Assembly (NCBI GenBank): GCA_045105775.1 | Contig: JBGCDW010000116.1 | Coordinates: 1 to 64,000 of the forward strand | DNA length: 64,000 nt | Source: Aureispira sp045105775 | GTDB lineage: Bacteria; Bacteroidota; Bacteroidia; Chitinophagales; Saprospiraceae | Direction of reading: 5' to 3' | In this document: positions 17,633 to 27,100 of the stretch, one piece after another | Layout: the number at the start of each line of letters is the position of its first letter | How positions within the stretch are numbered: the stretch's first letter is position 1 | The notes under the pieces: generated by a model | Database searches by the model: none | Seen by the model: the letters and a program-made list of their open reading frames with translations, nothing else | Told to the model about the DNA's origin: nothing | Program-made: the position numbers and the translations under genes

Positions 17633-18190
17633 TTATATATTTTTGGTATACAGATTTTCACTAAATTGCTTCTTAAAGTCTTCCAGTTTATTGAGTAAAC
17701 TGGCATTGTAGACTTGGCCATCAAATTCTAAGATAAAACCACCAATAATGGAGGCATCTACCTTTTGTACCAATTCTACTTGTTGCTCCAACAAACCTTT
17801 ACTCTTGAAGACGGTTAATAAATCCTCTACAATAGTTGCACTCATTGGAACTGCAGTAATTAATTGCGCACTAGAAACTTTATTTCGTTTGTTATACATC
17901 AAATGAAACTCGCGGCAAAAATCGCCCATGTAAGCTTCACGTTTGTGCTCAATCATAACATTAAGGGTATTGCGCAAGCTTTTGGGGCTATTGGCAAACA
18001 CCTTATTAATAACTGCCTTTTTCTTTTCTCCTGGGATAATAGGGCTTTTCAAGAATTCCGCAAAATCCTTTTGCTTAGTAACTTTCCAAGCAGTCATGAT
18101 ATCATCGTGTACTTGATCCAAGGTGTTTTCTTCAACAGCTAGATCAAAAAGCGACTTGGCATATCTTGATACAATTCTTAAAATAGACAT
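17633..18190 (-). CDS. atpH: ATP synthase F1 subunit delta
   Basis: The 185-residue delta (OSCP) subunit links the F1 head to the peripheral stalk. Typical features are the start VSRYAKSLFDLAVEENTLDQVHDDI, the middle helix NTLNVMIEHKREAYMGDFCREF and the C-terminal strand DASIIGGFILEFDGQVYNASLLNKLEDF. It is placed between the b and alpha genes, as usual. Confidence 0.96.
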   Translation of the reverse strand: MSILRIVSRYAKSLFDLAVEENTLDQVHDDIMTAWKVTKQKDFAEFLKSPIIPGEKKKAVINKVFANSPKSLRNTLNVMIEHKREAYMGDFCREFHLMYNKRNKVSSAQLITAVPMSATIVEDLLTVFKSKGLLEQQVELVQKVDASIIGGFILEFDGQVYNASLLNKLEDFKKQFSENLYTKNI

Positions 18191-18311
18191 ATTTAGAATT
18201 TGTAAGAAGAACCTCCCTACAACAATGAAGTTTGGTTCTTGGAACTTATGGTAAAATACGCTCTATTGTTATATCTATCTTCATGGTGAGAATAGAATTT
18301 CAATAGATTCC

Positions 18312-18812
18312 TTATTTCATGGCATTAATCTGAGCTTGTACAAAGGCTTCATGGTTGCCTTCTAGCTCTCTGCCCAATAATTTTTTGGCAATGTCAATAG
18401 AGGATTGTCCAATATGGTTTTGGATATTCACCTCCAACTCTTTTAAGCGGTTCTTTTTGTCCAATTCTGCTGCTTCCAAGATGTTTTTTTCACGCTCTTT
18501 GCCCTTAGCTTCTCCCTCTGCGATTTTTGTTTTCTTGATTGCTTCCGCTTCTCTTAGGATTTCCAAACCTCTTTGCTCTGCTTCTTTGATCATCGCATCT
18601 TTCTTAGCAGAAACACCTGCTAAGGCAGCATCTGCCTCTTTTGCTTTGGTCAATGAACCATCAATAAAGTTTTCACGATCTTCCAGTGCTTGAGCAATGT
18701 TTTTGAAAAATTTGCTCAAGAACAACCAAACCAAGATAAAAATCAATGTTGTCCAGAAAATTAATCCGACGCTTGGATTGAGTACAGGGAAACCTGATGA
18801 TAGAAAAATCAT
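18312..18812 (-). CDS. atpF: ATP synthase Fo subunit b
   Basis: The 166-residue subunit has one N-terminal membrane segment (about 13-33, GLIFWTTLIFILVWLFLSKF) followed by a long charged helix, the peripheral stalk. The stretch EAEQRGLEILREAEAIKKTKIAEGEAKG is typical Lys/Glu/Ala coiled coil (only part quoted as pattern). It lies 121 bases before atpH and 169 bases after atpE. Confidence 0.96.
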   Translation of the reverse strand: MIFLSSGFPVLNPSVGLIFWTTLIFILVWLFLSKFFKNIAQALEDRENFIDGSLTKAKEADAALAGVSAKKDAMIKEAEQRGLEILREAEAIKKTKIAEGEAKGKEREKNILEAAELDKKNRLKELEVNIQNHIGQSSIDIAKKLLGRELEGNHEAFVQAQINAMK

Positions 18813-18981
18813 TGTCTCTTAAAATTTATAAAAATACAAATAGTTAATTTTCAATTCTTGCTAGGCTATCCTTAACAAATAACCTCTATTTTTTTAGAAC
18901 TTCAAAAAAGAGCCTACCAGCAGCCAATCGCGGCCAGTAGTACTCTTGTTTCATAACGTTCGTTTGAGTGTTGTGAAGTTA

Positions 18982-19197
18982 TTATAAAACAACTACCAAC
19001 AATGCTACTACAATGGCAAACAAGGCGGCACCCTCTACCAAGGCAGCGGCTACGATCATGTTTGTACGAATGTCACCAGCTGCAGATGGTTGACGAGAAA
19101 TACCTTCCATGGCTTTACCACCAATTTGTCCAATACCCATTCCTGCTCCAATTACTGCTAATCCAGCTCCGATAGCTGCTAATCCTGCTGCTCCCAT
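18982..19197 (-). CDS. atpE: ATP synthase Fo subunit c
   Basis: The 71-residue proteolipid has two Gly/Ala-rich membrane helices joined by the polar loop GGKAMEGISRQP. The ion-binding Glu is in ALVEGAALFA of helix 2. The residue after it is Gly, not the Ser usual for sodium-coupled rings, so proton coupling is more likely, although a Gln is present in helix 1 (GIGQIG). The first helix has the GxGxGxG-type packing motif. Confidence 0.97.
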   Translation of the reverse strand: MGAAGLAAIGAGLAVIGAGMGIGQIGGKAMEGISRQPSAAGDIRTNMIVAAALVEGAALFAIVVALLVVVL

Positions 19198-19274
19198 TAC
19201 TAATGAAATTTTAAAAAAATAAAGAAATATTATTAACAGTCTCTATGACTGTATGATCTAAGTTAATTGCCACT

Positions 19275-20561
19275 CTATGAAGTAGCGTGTTCATGACCGT
19301 GCTCATGGTCGTGATGATCGTGTGTTTCTACAGCACTACCCAAGTACAATGACGTTAATAGAGCAAATACAAAGGCTTGTAAGAACGCTACAAACAGCTC
19401 CAGCATATTCATTGCAAATACAAATGGTATTGCTACAGCCATTCCTCCTACCGCTCCTCCTGTTCCAAAGGAAGAATTAAAGAAGAAGATTAAACTCACC
19501 AAACTCAAGATGATAACGTGTCCTGCCGTAATGTTGGCAAACAAACGAATAAACAACGTTGCTGGCTTGATAAATAAACTCAACACCTCAATAATAGTTA
19601 ATAGTGGCTTAACTCCTGATGGGATACCTGGCATCCACAAAATGTGCATCCAGTAATCTTTTGTTCCGTTGATGTTCACTACAACAAATACAATTGTAGC
19701 TAATACTAGTGTTACCCCAATATTACCTGTAATATTGGCTGAACCTGGGAAGAATGGAACCAATCCCAATAGATTACAGAACAAAATGAAGAAGAATAAG
19801 CACATTACAAAAGGAAAGAAACGTTTCCAGTCTTTCTCGCCAATCGCTGGTTTAACTACCTCATCACGCATAAACATAAATATAGGCTCAAAGAAAGATT
19901 GCATTCCTTTAGGAGCTTGTTTCTCGCGTTCAGAATAGGCTTTAGAGATTCTAGAGAAAACAAGGATCAATAGAACCAAGACCAATAACATAGCAAAAAC
20001 GTTCTTAGTGATAGAAAGATCTTGCCATGCAGAACCTGAATTTTGCAAAGACATAGCCCCCTCTAATTTATACATAGTACCATTGTAGGAAATCATTTCC
20101 CCAGCATGTGCTTCTTCAGAACCGTGTACATCACCTCCTTGAATTCCTTCTACATCTACGACTTGGTCGCCACCATGACTGTGGTCGTGTCCATCGGCAT
20201 GTGTACTACCATGTCCAGCAAAGCTTATTTCTACTGTTTCTTTTGGAAAGTCAGCACCTACAACACGCATCAAAATACCATGTTGCAAAACATATCCATT
20301 AACAGCCTTGTGTCCATGCTCAAATGCACTTGACATAGTAAACATAAAACCATCAGGCCCCCATGCCATACAAGGCAACGGAATAGAAAAATCACCCACA
20401 ATATGAAACTCATTAGCATCACCCAAGTGGTGCATCATTGCTTCAATCGGGTCTTCCTCGTGTGCACTTTCTCCTGGCTCTGTTGCAAATGTAGGAGTGG
20501 CTCCTAAAAGCAGCACCAACAATAGAAAAAATGTAGCATTTATTGTTTTCAACATGTCCAT
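19275..20561 (-). CDS. atpB: ATP synthase Fo subunit a with His-rich N-terminal extension
   Basis: The subunit a channel protein is long (about 428 residues) because it carries a signal-like start and a roughly 190-residue periplasmic N-terminal part, as in other Bacteroidota. This part has clusters of His/Asp/Glu (near 120-165: HADGHDHSHGG, EEAHAGE). The channel half has the family residues: Arg in FIRLFANITAGHVI and the conserved NLLGLVPFFPG. The C terminus is again His-rich (THDHHDHEHGHEHA). I chose the start at 20561 because a promoter -7 element covers the more upstream start at 20603. It is the first gene of the operon. Confidence 0.95.
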   Translation of the reverse strand: MDMLKTINATFFLLLVLLLGATPTFATEPGESAHEEDPIEAMMHHLGDANEFHIVGDFSIPLPCMAWGPDGFMFTMSSAFEHGHKAVNGYVLQHGILMRVVGADFPKETVEISFAGHGSTHADGHDHSHGGDQVVDVEGIQGGDVHGSEEAHAGEMISYNGTMYKLEGAMSLQNSGSAWQDLSITKNVFAMLLVLVLLILVFSRISKAYSEREKQAPKGMQSFFEPIFMFMRDEVVKPAIGEKDWKRFFPFVMCLFFFILFCNLLGLVPFFPGSANITGNIGVTLVLATIVFVVVNINGTKDYWMHILWMPGIPSGVKPLLTIIEVLSLFIKPATLFIRLFANITAGHVIILSLVSLIFFFNSSFGTGGAVGGMAVAIPFVFAMNMLELFVAFLQAFVFALLTSLYLGSAVETHDHHDHEHGHEHATS

Positions 20562-20600
20562 TTTTATAAAGAACGATAAACCATATTCTGTTTTCAAGTG

Positions 20601-20631
20601 CAAAGATATACTTTTCTACAGGAATTAACAA
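20601..20631 (-). promoter_or_regulatory. Promoter of the atp operon
   Basis: The minus strand reads TATCTTTG (20608-20601) with a TTG about 20 bases upstream (20631-20629), a good match to the Bacteroidota -33/-7 promoter. It predicts a leader of about 30 bases for atpB. Confidence 0.65.
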
Positions 20632-20990
20632 TATCTTTTGTTTTTTTATCACCTCAATTCAACAGCTTCTCATAGTATCTTTTTTGCTATTTTTTGCAGC
20701 TTAATTATTGTTGGCTTTTTAGGTTAAAATATGGCTGTATTCCAAATAAAATTTGGATGAATAGCCATATTAACCAATGATACTATTCAATCTTTTTTTT
20801 TAGAGATTCCTTCTTTTTAATTTTTGACTTAATTATGATGTAAATTTGTTGCCTCATACTTGGTAAATTTTACTTCAAATCTGATTTTTGGGTGTTGTTC
20901 TAATAATTTCCACTCTGTTAATACAGTTATTATAGTAGTGGTTCAAAGATATCTCTCTATTCTTACAAGCTAATCAACACGATAACCATC
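20632..20990. other. Intergenic stretch with a large imperfect hairpin
   Basis: No gene is seen. At 20722-20775, GGTTAAAATATGGCT pairs with AGCCATATTAACC, with an inner stem TCCAAA/TTTGGA. It lies upstream of both flanking divergent genes, so it is not a terminator for either; it could be a protein site or a small structured RNA. Confidence 0.45.
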
Positions 20991-21227
20991 TTGAACAAAC
21001 AACTATTTACCCGCAGTCAATTGGCCTTGCACAACGGACAAGATAAAGCCACCATATATGTAGCCTTTCAAGGACAAGTATATGATGTTACCCAAAGTCG
21101 CCTTTGGCGCAATGGCAAACATTATCAGCATTGGGCAGGACAAGATTTAACCGCAGAATTAGCAGAGGCTCCACACAATGAGCAGGTTTTTGAACGCTTT
21201 GATTGTGTAGGAGAATTGCAACAATAA
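20991..21227 (+). CDS. Small cytochrome b5-like heme-binding domain protein
   Basis: The 78-residue product is a single cytochrome b5-like domain of the short prokaryotic/steroid-binding type: FTRSQLALHNGQDKATIYVAF, GQVYDVTQSRLW, then GKHYQHWAGQDLTAEL and APHNEQVFERFDCVGEL. Histidines in HYQHWAG and APHNE are the likely heme ligands or their equivalents. It starts with TTG at 20991; no ATG fits the domain. It lacks a signal peptide, so it should be cytosolic. It stands alone before a T9SS cargo gene with its own promoter. Confidence 0.8.
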   Translation: MNKQLFTRSQLALHNGQDKATIYVAFQGQVYDVTQSRLWRNGKHYQHWAGQDLTAELAEAPHNEQVFERFDCVGELQQ

Positions 21228-21294
21228 GGGCTTTTTTTTCATTATTGTTGGTGTAGAACAGCGCGTTATTAAGCAATTATGACGAAAGCAAAAC

Positions 21295-21323
21295 TTTGGG
21301 CTTAGGCTATTTTTGTATCTTTG
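21295..21323 (+). promoter_or_regulatory. Bacteroidota-type promoter
   Basis: TTTG (21295-21298), 17 bases, then TATCTTTG (21316-21323): an exact -33/-7 match. It predicts transcription start near 21330 and shows that the true gene start is the ATG at 21379, not the in-frame TTG at 21313. Confidence 0.8.
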
Positions 21324-21378
21324 CGCCATCAACGTTCAAGAGCTATTTTTTGATGTTCCCTCCAATCGTGCATGTATT

Positions 21379-23601
21379 ATGCTTAAGTTTTATAATTGTA
21401 TTTGGTGCTTTTTTGTGATCTCTACTTTGTTTGGTCAAGGCTTTGACATTTGTGGAGATGGTATTGATAATGATGGAGATGGTCAAATTGACGAAGCTTG
21501 TCAACCCTTTGAATGTGACGGGAGTTTGTACCAATCGGCAAAAGAAGGCAATGCTTTTATGCTATACCAACTAACCGTCAACCCTGTACGCTTTAATTTA
21601 GTTGCCAATCTTTCTCGAAGTGGCGTGGTGAATGACTTCAATTCCTTGGGGTACAATCCTGTTGATAACTTGATGTATGGAATGGGGCTTAATGATGGCC
21701 GCTTATACCGAGTAGATGCAACAGGAGCTGTAGAATACATGGGCAACACGGGGCTTTCCAACTTTAAGAATGCAGGTACTTTTGATGGTAATAACAATTA
21801 CTATGTCTTTGGTGACAACCGTATGTGGAAGGTAAACATCAGTAATGTTACTTTTAGTATTGTAGGTGGTCCAGGGCAGTTTGGATCTGCCGATATTGTT
21901 TTTAATGCCTTGGATAATCAGATTTATGGTTTTAATGGCAACAATCCCAAATTACTTTTCAAAATAGATCCCCTCACAGGACAACAAACCCGAGTGCCCA
22001 ATACGGCTCCCTTGGCTATTAATGGAAGTTGGGGTTTTATGGGTTCTTTATATTTTAATCCTCAGGGAAATATTTTGGCCTATTACCGAACTACTATTGT
22101 AAAATTTGACCCCCTCACAGGGGTTGGAATAGGGATTGGCAATGGCCCTTCTTATTCCAATACAGATGGTTGTTCTTGCTCTTTTGCCGTAGAAATGACC
22201 AAAGAAGTCACTGGCAATTTTAGTGCTGGCGATACGATTACGTACAATTTTGATTTTTACAATCGCTCCTTTAATGCCGTCACCAATGGCATCAGCTTTG
22301 CCGACACGCTCACCAATGGGTTGGAATGGGTTTCTGAGCCTTATAATATCAATGGGGTAGCTTTTGGGAACAATGCTTCCATTACAGGTAATTCTATTGC
22401 CAATTTGCAAATTGATAGCTTACCCAAAGGGCAGTCCAGCTTTAGTATTGATGTGCGTATTCCTTGTAGTTACAACCAAACCAGCTATACCAATCAAGCT
22501 TATCTCAATAATTTGCCCCCACCACTCAAGAGCAGCATTCTATCTGATGATCCAAACACCAATACTATTGGAGATGCCACCAGTTTTGATTTGAACACAA
22601 CACCTATTAGTTATAGTATTGATAACACCCCTATTATTTGTGAGCAAAGTACGGGTACGGCTTCTGTAACGGCAACAGGTGGTACAGGAGCTATAGCCTA
22701 CCAGTGGAGCACAGGAGCGCAAACGGCTAGTATTAATAACTTGCCCGCAGGAAATTACACGGTTAGTATCAGTGATGAAACAGGTTGTGTCATTGAAGCG
22801 ACAACTACTATTGTAGAGGAAAATATACAAGTCGCGACCTTCCTTACAACCAGAGATCAAAAATGTTTTAAAGAAAGAGATGGCTTTATACAAGTGGATT
22901 CTAGTCGTGGAGGCTATCCTCCTTACCAATATGCACTCAATGGAAGTAGTTTTGGGGCAACTACCCTATTTGATGGGCTGTTGGCTGGAAGTTATACCCT
23001 AATGACCAAAGATCGTTTTGGATGCCGTCATGAAGTGGCCTTGATCCTAGATGCGCCTTTGTTTGATTTACAAATTGAAGCCCCTCAAGATGTGAGCTTG
23101 CGCCTTGGGGATCGTATAACAAAATCTATTTTTCAGAATACCCTTACTCCTGTAGCTTATGAGTGGACCCCCACAACAGGATTGAGTTGTGCCGATTGTA
23201 GAACGCCAATACTACAAGCACTAGAAACAACGACCTACACGATTATTGGTACGGATGTACAAGGTTGTACAGATACCACCAGTTGGACGGTAAAAGTGAA
23301 TGAATCTCCTCGTGTTTTTGTGCCCAATGCCTTTAGCCCCAATGATGACGGCCTCAATGATGTCTTGCAAGTTTACAGCCCAGGGGATGTGGTGCAGGTA
23401 CTCGATTTCCAAATTTTTAGTCGCTGGGGTGAACGGGTCTTCCAACAGCAAAATTTCTTGCCCAATTACCCTGCTTATGCTTGGGATGGGACTTTTAGAG
23501 GCCAAAAAATGCCCTCTGGGGTCTTTGTTTATAAATTGGAAGTCTTGCTGGTAGATGGTCGTACAGAAATCCTTTCGGGAGATGTAACCTTGTTTCGCTA
23601 G
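21379..23601 (+). CDS. Large secreted protein with T9SS type B (gliding-associated) C-terminal domain
   Basis: From the ATG at 21379 the product is 740 residues with a signal peptide ending near FGQG. It then has a calcium-loop motif DGIDNDGDGQIDE, a propeller-like region with repeated YGMGLNDGRLYRVD/NQIYGFNGN units (DUF6923-like), a DUF11-like adhesion domain (DTITYNFDFYNRS), SprB-type repeats (AYQWSTGAQTASINNLPAGNYTVSISDETGC) and the type B sorting domain (FVPNAFSPNDDGLNDVLQV to the C terminus). Such proteins are exported by T9SS and function as surface adhesins in gliding bacteria. The protein lacks any visible catalytic domain. A precise role is unknown. Confidence 0.9.
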   Translation: MLKFYNCIWCFFVISTLFGQGFDICGDGIDNDGDGQIDEACQPFECDGSLYQSAKEGNAFMLYQLTVNPVRFNLVANLSRSGVVNDFNSLGYNPVDNLMYGMGLNDGRLYRVDATGAVEYMGNTGLSNFKNAGTFDGNNNYYVFGDNRMWKVNISNVTFSIVGGPGQFGSADIVFNALDNQIYGFNGNNPKLLFKIDPLTGQQTRVPNTAPLAINGSWGFMGSLYFNPQGNILAYYRTTIVKFDPLTGVGIGIGNGPSYSNTDGCSCSFAVEMTKEVTGNFSAGDTITYNFDFYNRSFNAVTNGISFADTLTNGLEWVSEPYNINGVAFGNNASITGNSIANLQIDSLPKGQSSFSIDVRIPCSYNQTSYTNQAYLNNLPPPLKSSILSDDPNTNTIGDATSFDLNTTPISYSIDNTPIICEQSTGTASVTATGGTGAIAYQWSTGAQTASINNLPAGNYTVSISDETGCVIEATTTIVEENIQVATFLTTRDQKCFKERDGFIQVDSSRGGYPPYQYALNGSSFGATTLFDGLLAGSYTLMTKDRFGCRHEVALILDAPLFDLQIEAPQDVSLRLGDRITKSIFQNTLTPVAYEWTPTTGLSCADCRTPILQALETTTYTIIGTDVQGCTDTTSWTVKVNESPRVFVPNAFSPNDDGLNDVLQVYSPGDVVQVLDFQIFSRWGERVFQQQNFLPNYPAYAWDGTFRGQKMPSGVFVYKLEVLLVDGRTEILSGDVTLFR

Positions 23602-24113
23602 TTTTTGGGAAAAAATACTGCATATACGGCAATAGAAGCTCTCCAGTAAAAATAGCTGCACCCTAGACAATTAAGCTTTACTTTAATTATACTTGCTTTC
23701 ATCTTAGTGGATATAAACCACCCTCCCATTTATTAAAACCTATTTATAATACGATCAGTTATATTTTATCAGAATACAATGACTAGTAGCATTCATTTTT
23801 AATACCCTTTGAAATTATGCAATACTATTATTCACTCTACTGGTTTATATTATTAATAAGCTGTATCACAAGCCACTCAACAGCGCAACCAACCACTAAC
23901 GTATCTTACTCACGACCTACAACTATCTATTCAATAACATGTATCAATTACCTTCTTCTCCTTTATAAATGCACACCAATAAAAAAAACAAATACAATTT
24001 TCGCTAGTTTTGGAGCTATAAAGAAAAGGCCATAGAGGGCACTTCTTTTGTGGAAAGTTTGTTACTTTTAGTAATGATTATCACCAATCAACTATAACAA
24101 CAACTAGCCTTTC
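23602..24113. other. Intergenic stretch, no supported gene
   Basis: A short open frame at 23817-24035 begins with a signal-like hydrophobic run and SxTAQP, but the rest is low-complexity Thr/Ser/Tyr/Ile with no family; I do not treat it as a gene. TACTTTTA near 24064, one base off the -7 element, could serve the gene at 24114. Confidence 0.4.
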
Positions 24114-27100
24114 ATGCAACATTTGGATACCAAGTTTTTACAACAACTGGTCGATCAACTTTCAGAAGACAGCCTACAATCTATTTATTTAGATGCTTTT
24201 CCTCAACAACAAGAGCCGCGCCTAGATGCCACTGTACTCGATCAACTTCGTGCGGGTTTGAGCCAACAATTTCTAGAATGTTTGCTGACACAAGCAGCAT
24301 TTGAGTTGCCCTTGGGTCAAAAAGAAGCGGCTACGGATGCTATTTTTGACCAATTTCTATCCTTAAGCTTAGAAAATCAAGATTACCAACAAACGCATGG
24401 TTGTACCGCTTTGGGTTTTGGTTACCCCCTCGTCGTACTGCCCGATCCCAAACAGCCCAATCGTTTGCTACAAGCCCCTTTATTTATTTGGACATTAGAA
24501 TTGGAACAAACGGCAGGCCAATGGACACTCCAACGTTCTTTGGGCAGTGCTGTTCTTACCAATAACACTTTAGCTGCCTTTTTGCAACAGCGTGGATTGG
24601 ATATTAAGTTGCCTCCATACGACCATTTGCTCAATGATGGAATATTAGACAAAGAAGAATTGGCGGGCTTGTGTCATTATTTTTTACAACAATTGCAGCC
24701 CAATAGCTCCAATCAAAATAGTGCTTTTTTTAGAACCTTGTTGGACCAACCCTTGCAAAAGGCCAAAACTCCTGAAGCACTGGCCCAACTCCCACTTGAC
24801 CGAGCTACCTTTTTGTGGGCTGGTGTATTTGGAATTTATCCACTACACAAAACCGCCTTGCTGCAAGACACCTTATTACTAAAAGAAAACTGGCCCCAAA
24901 TACAGCCCATTCTCAGCCAAGAACGCCATCCTGAAGATCCAACGCGCTCTGCTTTTATGAAGCACAGCTTTCCTTGTATGGACACCGACCCTTGCCAACA
25001 GCAAATCCTACATGCCCTGCACAAGGGCAACGATATATTACTACAAACCCCTCCTAGTACTCAACGACAACACACCTTAACGGCCGTCTTGTACAATGTT
25101 TTGTCCAATGCAGGAACTTGTTTGGTCATTAGTGATAAAAGCAGCACTCTACGCGAATTGCAAACTGCTTTTGAAGCTACCAATTTGGGAGAGTTGGCAC
25201 TCTTGGTTGATGATCCTCATGCCGCTCCCAATACTGTAGTGCAATCTATTTGGACAAGAGCGCGGGCACAACAAGCCCCCTATCAGGTCGCGCCTAGCTT
25301 TATCCGTTTGTTGCAAAACTCTGCGGCTTATGTCCAACATTTACAAGGCTTTTTTCAGAAAATGCACCAGCCTATTTTGGGCGACGAAACTTGGACAGAT
25401 GTGGTTGGAAAACTGGTACAACTAGAAGCGCAACAGCCAGAGGCCATCTTGGAAAAAAAATTGCATGCGCATAAATTTAAATTCACGCAACATGAGTTTG
25501 ATGCTATTGTGAGAATTTTGCCAGAGGGCGAGGCTTTATTCAAACGCCTGGGACGCTTCCAACATCCCTTAAATGCCCTCAACAATCGCTTTTTTGAGAC
25601 GGCTAATGCCGTGCAAATGCAATCCAAAGCAGAAGAAGCCATTGAGAAGGTGTTAAAAGTGGTGCAATCCGCACAACGAGATGCTTTTACGTATTTGTTT
25701 GAATACGAACAATTGATTGAACAACACTTGGGCAAGGTCTATACGAACAAGATCAACTTGGTAGAGGAAATTATAGATGGGATTCAAGGAGGATTGAGTA
25801 AGTCTTCTTATCACTTTAATAAGAGTGATGGTATGTATCGCAAATTTATGCGTAGGGTAAGCGATAAACACAAGGCTATAGAAGCGGAAAAAGTGCGCCT
25901 GCTAGAAGTCTTTTTTAAGTTGCAACGGTATCACCAACAATACGACTATTTTCAATACACCTTCTTAGACACCACCAAATCTGCCAGTTTGGCCTTTAGC
26001 GATTTGCTAGAACACCTAGAAGCCTACAAATTGCTGTTGTATGATTGGTACGAAAAACGCACTACCCCTGTACAACAAATTGTAAAGGATTTAGCTCCTA
26101 GAAAGATTTATCCCTATGTTTCCTTTGAGAATCAAGTGCGCGATATTACTAGCAACCTAACTGCCTTTGAACGCAATTTTGTTAGTAGTCAGGTTTTTAG
26201 GGTTGAGTTTCGTTTTGTTACCACCAATATTCGTAAACGCCTCACACAAGTGGAACAATTAGAAACGAATTTGAAGCAGTTGCAGGATTCTTTTGAGGAT
26301 TTTGATGCCTATCACGCCTTTAAATTCTTTTGGCTCACACTCAATCCACAACAACAAGAAGTGTTGCAAGCTCTAACCGAAGTGGAGACCTCCAGTTGGC
26401 TAGATAGTTTTTCGCATTGGTACCTTCAAGCCTTATTGAAACAACAAGAGGACGAATATGTGCCCAATGAATCCCTATATCAAGGCCACAAAAAGGCGTT
26501 TCAGCGTGAGCATCAAATTCTGCAAAACGCAATGGAATCACACAGCTTAGAATATTGGCGCGGCAAACAAACACAGGCTGTGCAGGCATTTCACCAAACC
26601 AAAGCCCCCTTGACAATAGGCACTTTATACAATCCTCAACTCAACCAGCACAGCTTGGCCCACTTGATAAAAACAGATCCTGATTTATTTTTGAGTTTTT
26701 ATCCTATTGTAATGGTCAGCCCAGCGGTAGCCGCTACCATTCTGCCCTTAAAACCCCACTTGTTTGATGTAGTCATTGTAGATCAAGTCAATCAATTGCC
26801 TGTCAAAGAAGTATTTTCTGTACTTACACGTGGACGCTACCAAGTCTTGGTAGGGGATGGCCAGCAGTTGCCTACCCCCGAACAATTGCAAACCACGCTT
26901 CAATACCAAAGAGAACAAACTTGGACACAGCAAGAGCAAGTGGTAGAGCTACCCCCTACCACCCTCAACCCATTGGCCAGTTGGTCTGCCATCCCTTCTC
27001 TATGGGATTATGCCCAATCATTGCACCATTATCAAGAGTTGAGCTTAACCATTGATTATGCTACCCAACAACAAGCATTGCTAGATTTTTCTAATGTTGC

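Noticed and set aside
21220..21250. Inverted repeat CAACAATAA/TTATTGTTG after the b5-like gene as a terminator
   Set aside because: The T run lies in the loop rather than after the stem, so a normal terminator structure is not formed; it overlaps the stop codon.
23817..24035. 72-codon frame with a signal-like start
   Set aside because: After the hydrophobic start it is low-complexity with no domain, and composition alone could give it.
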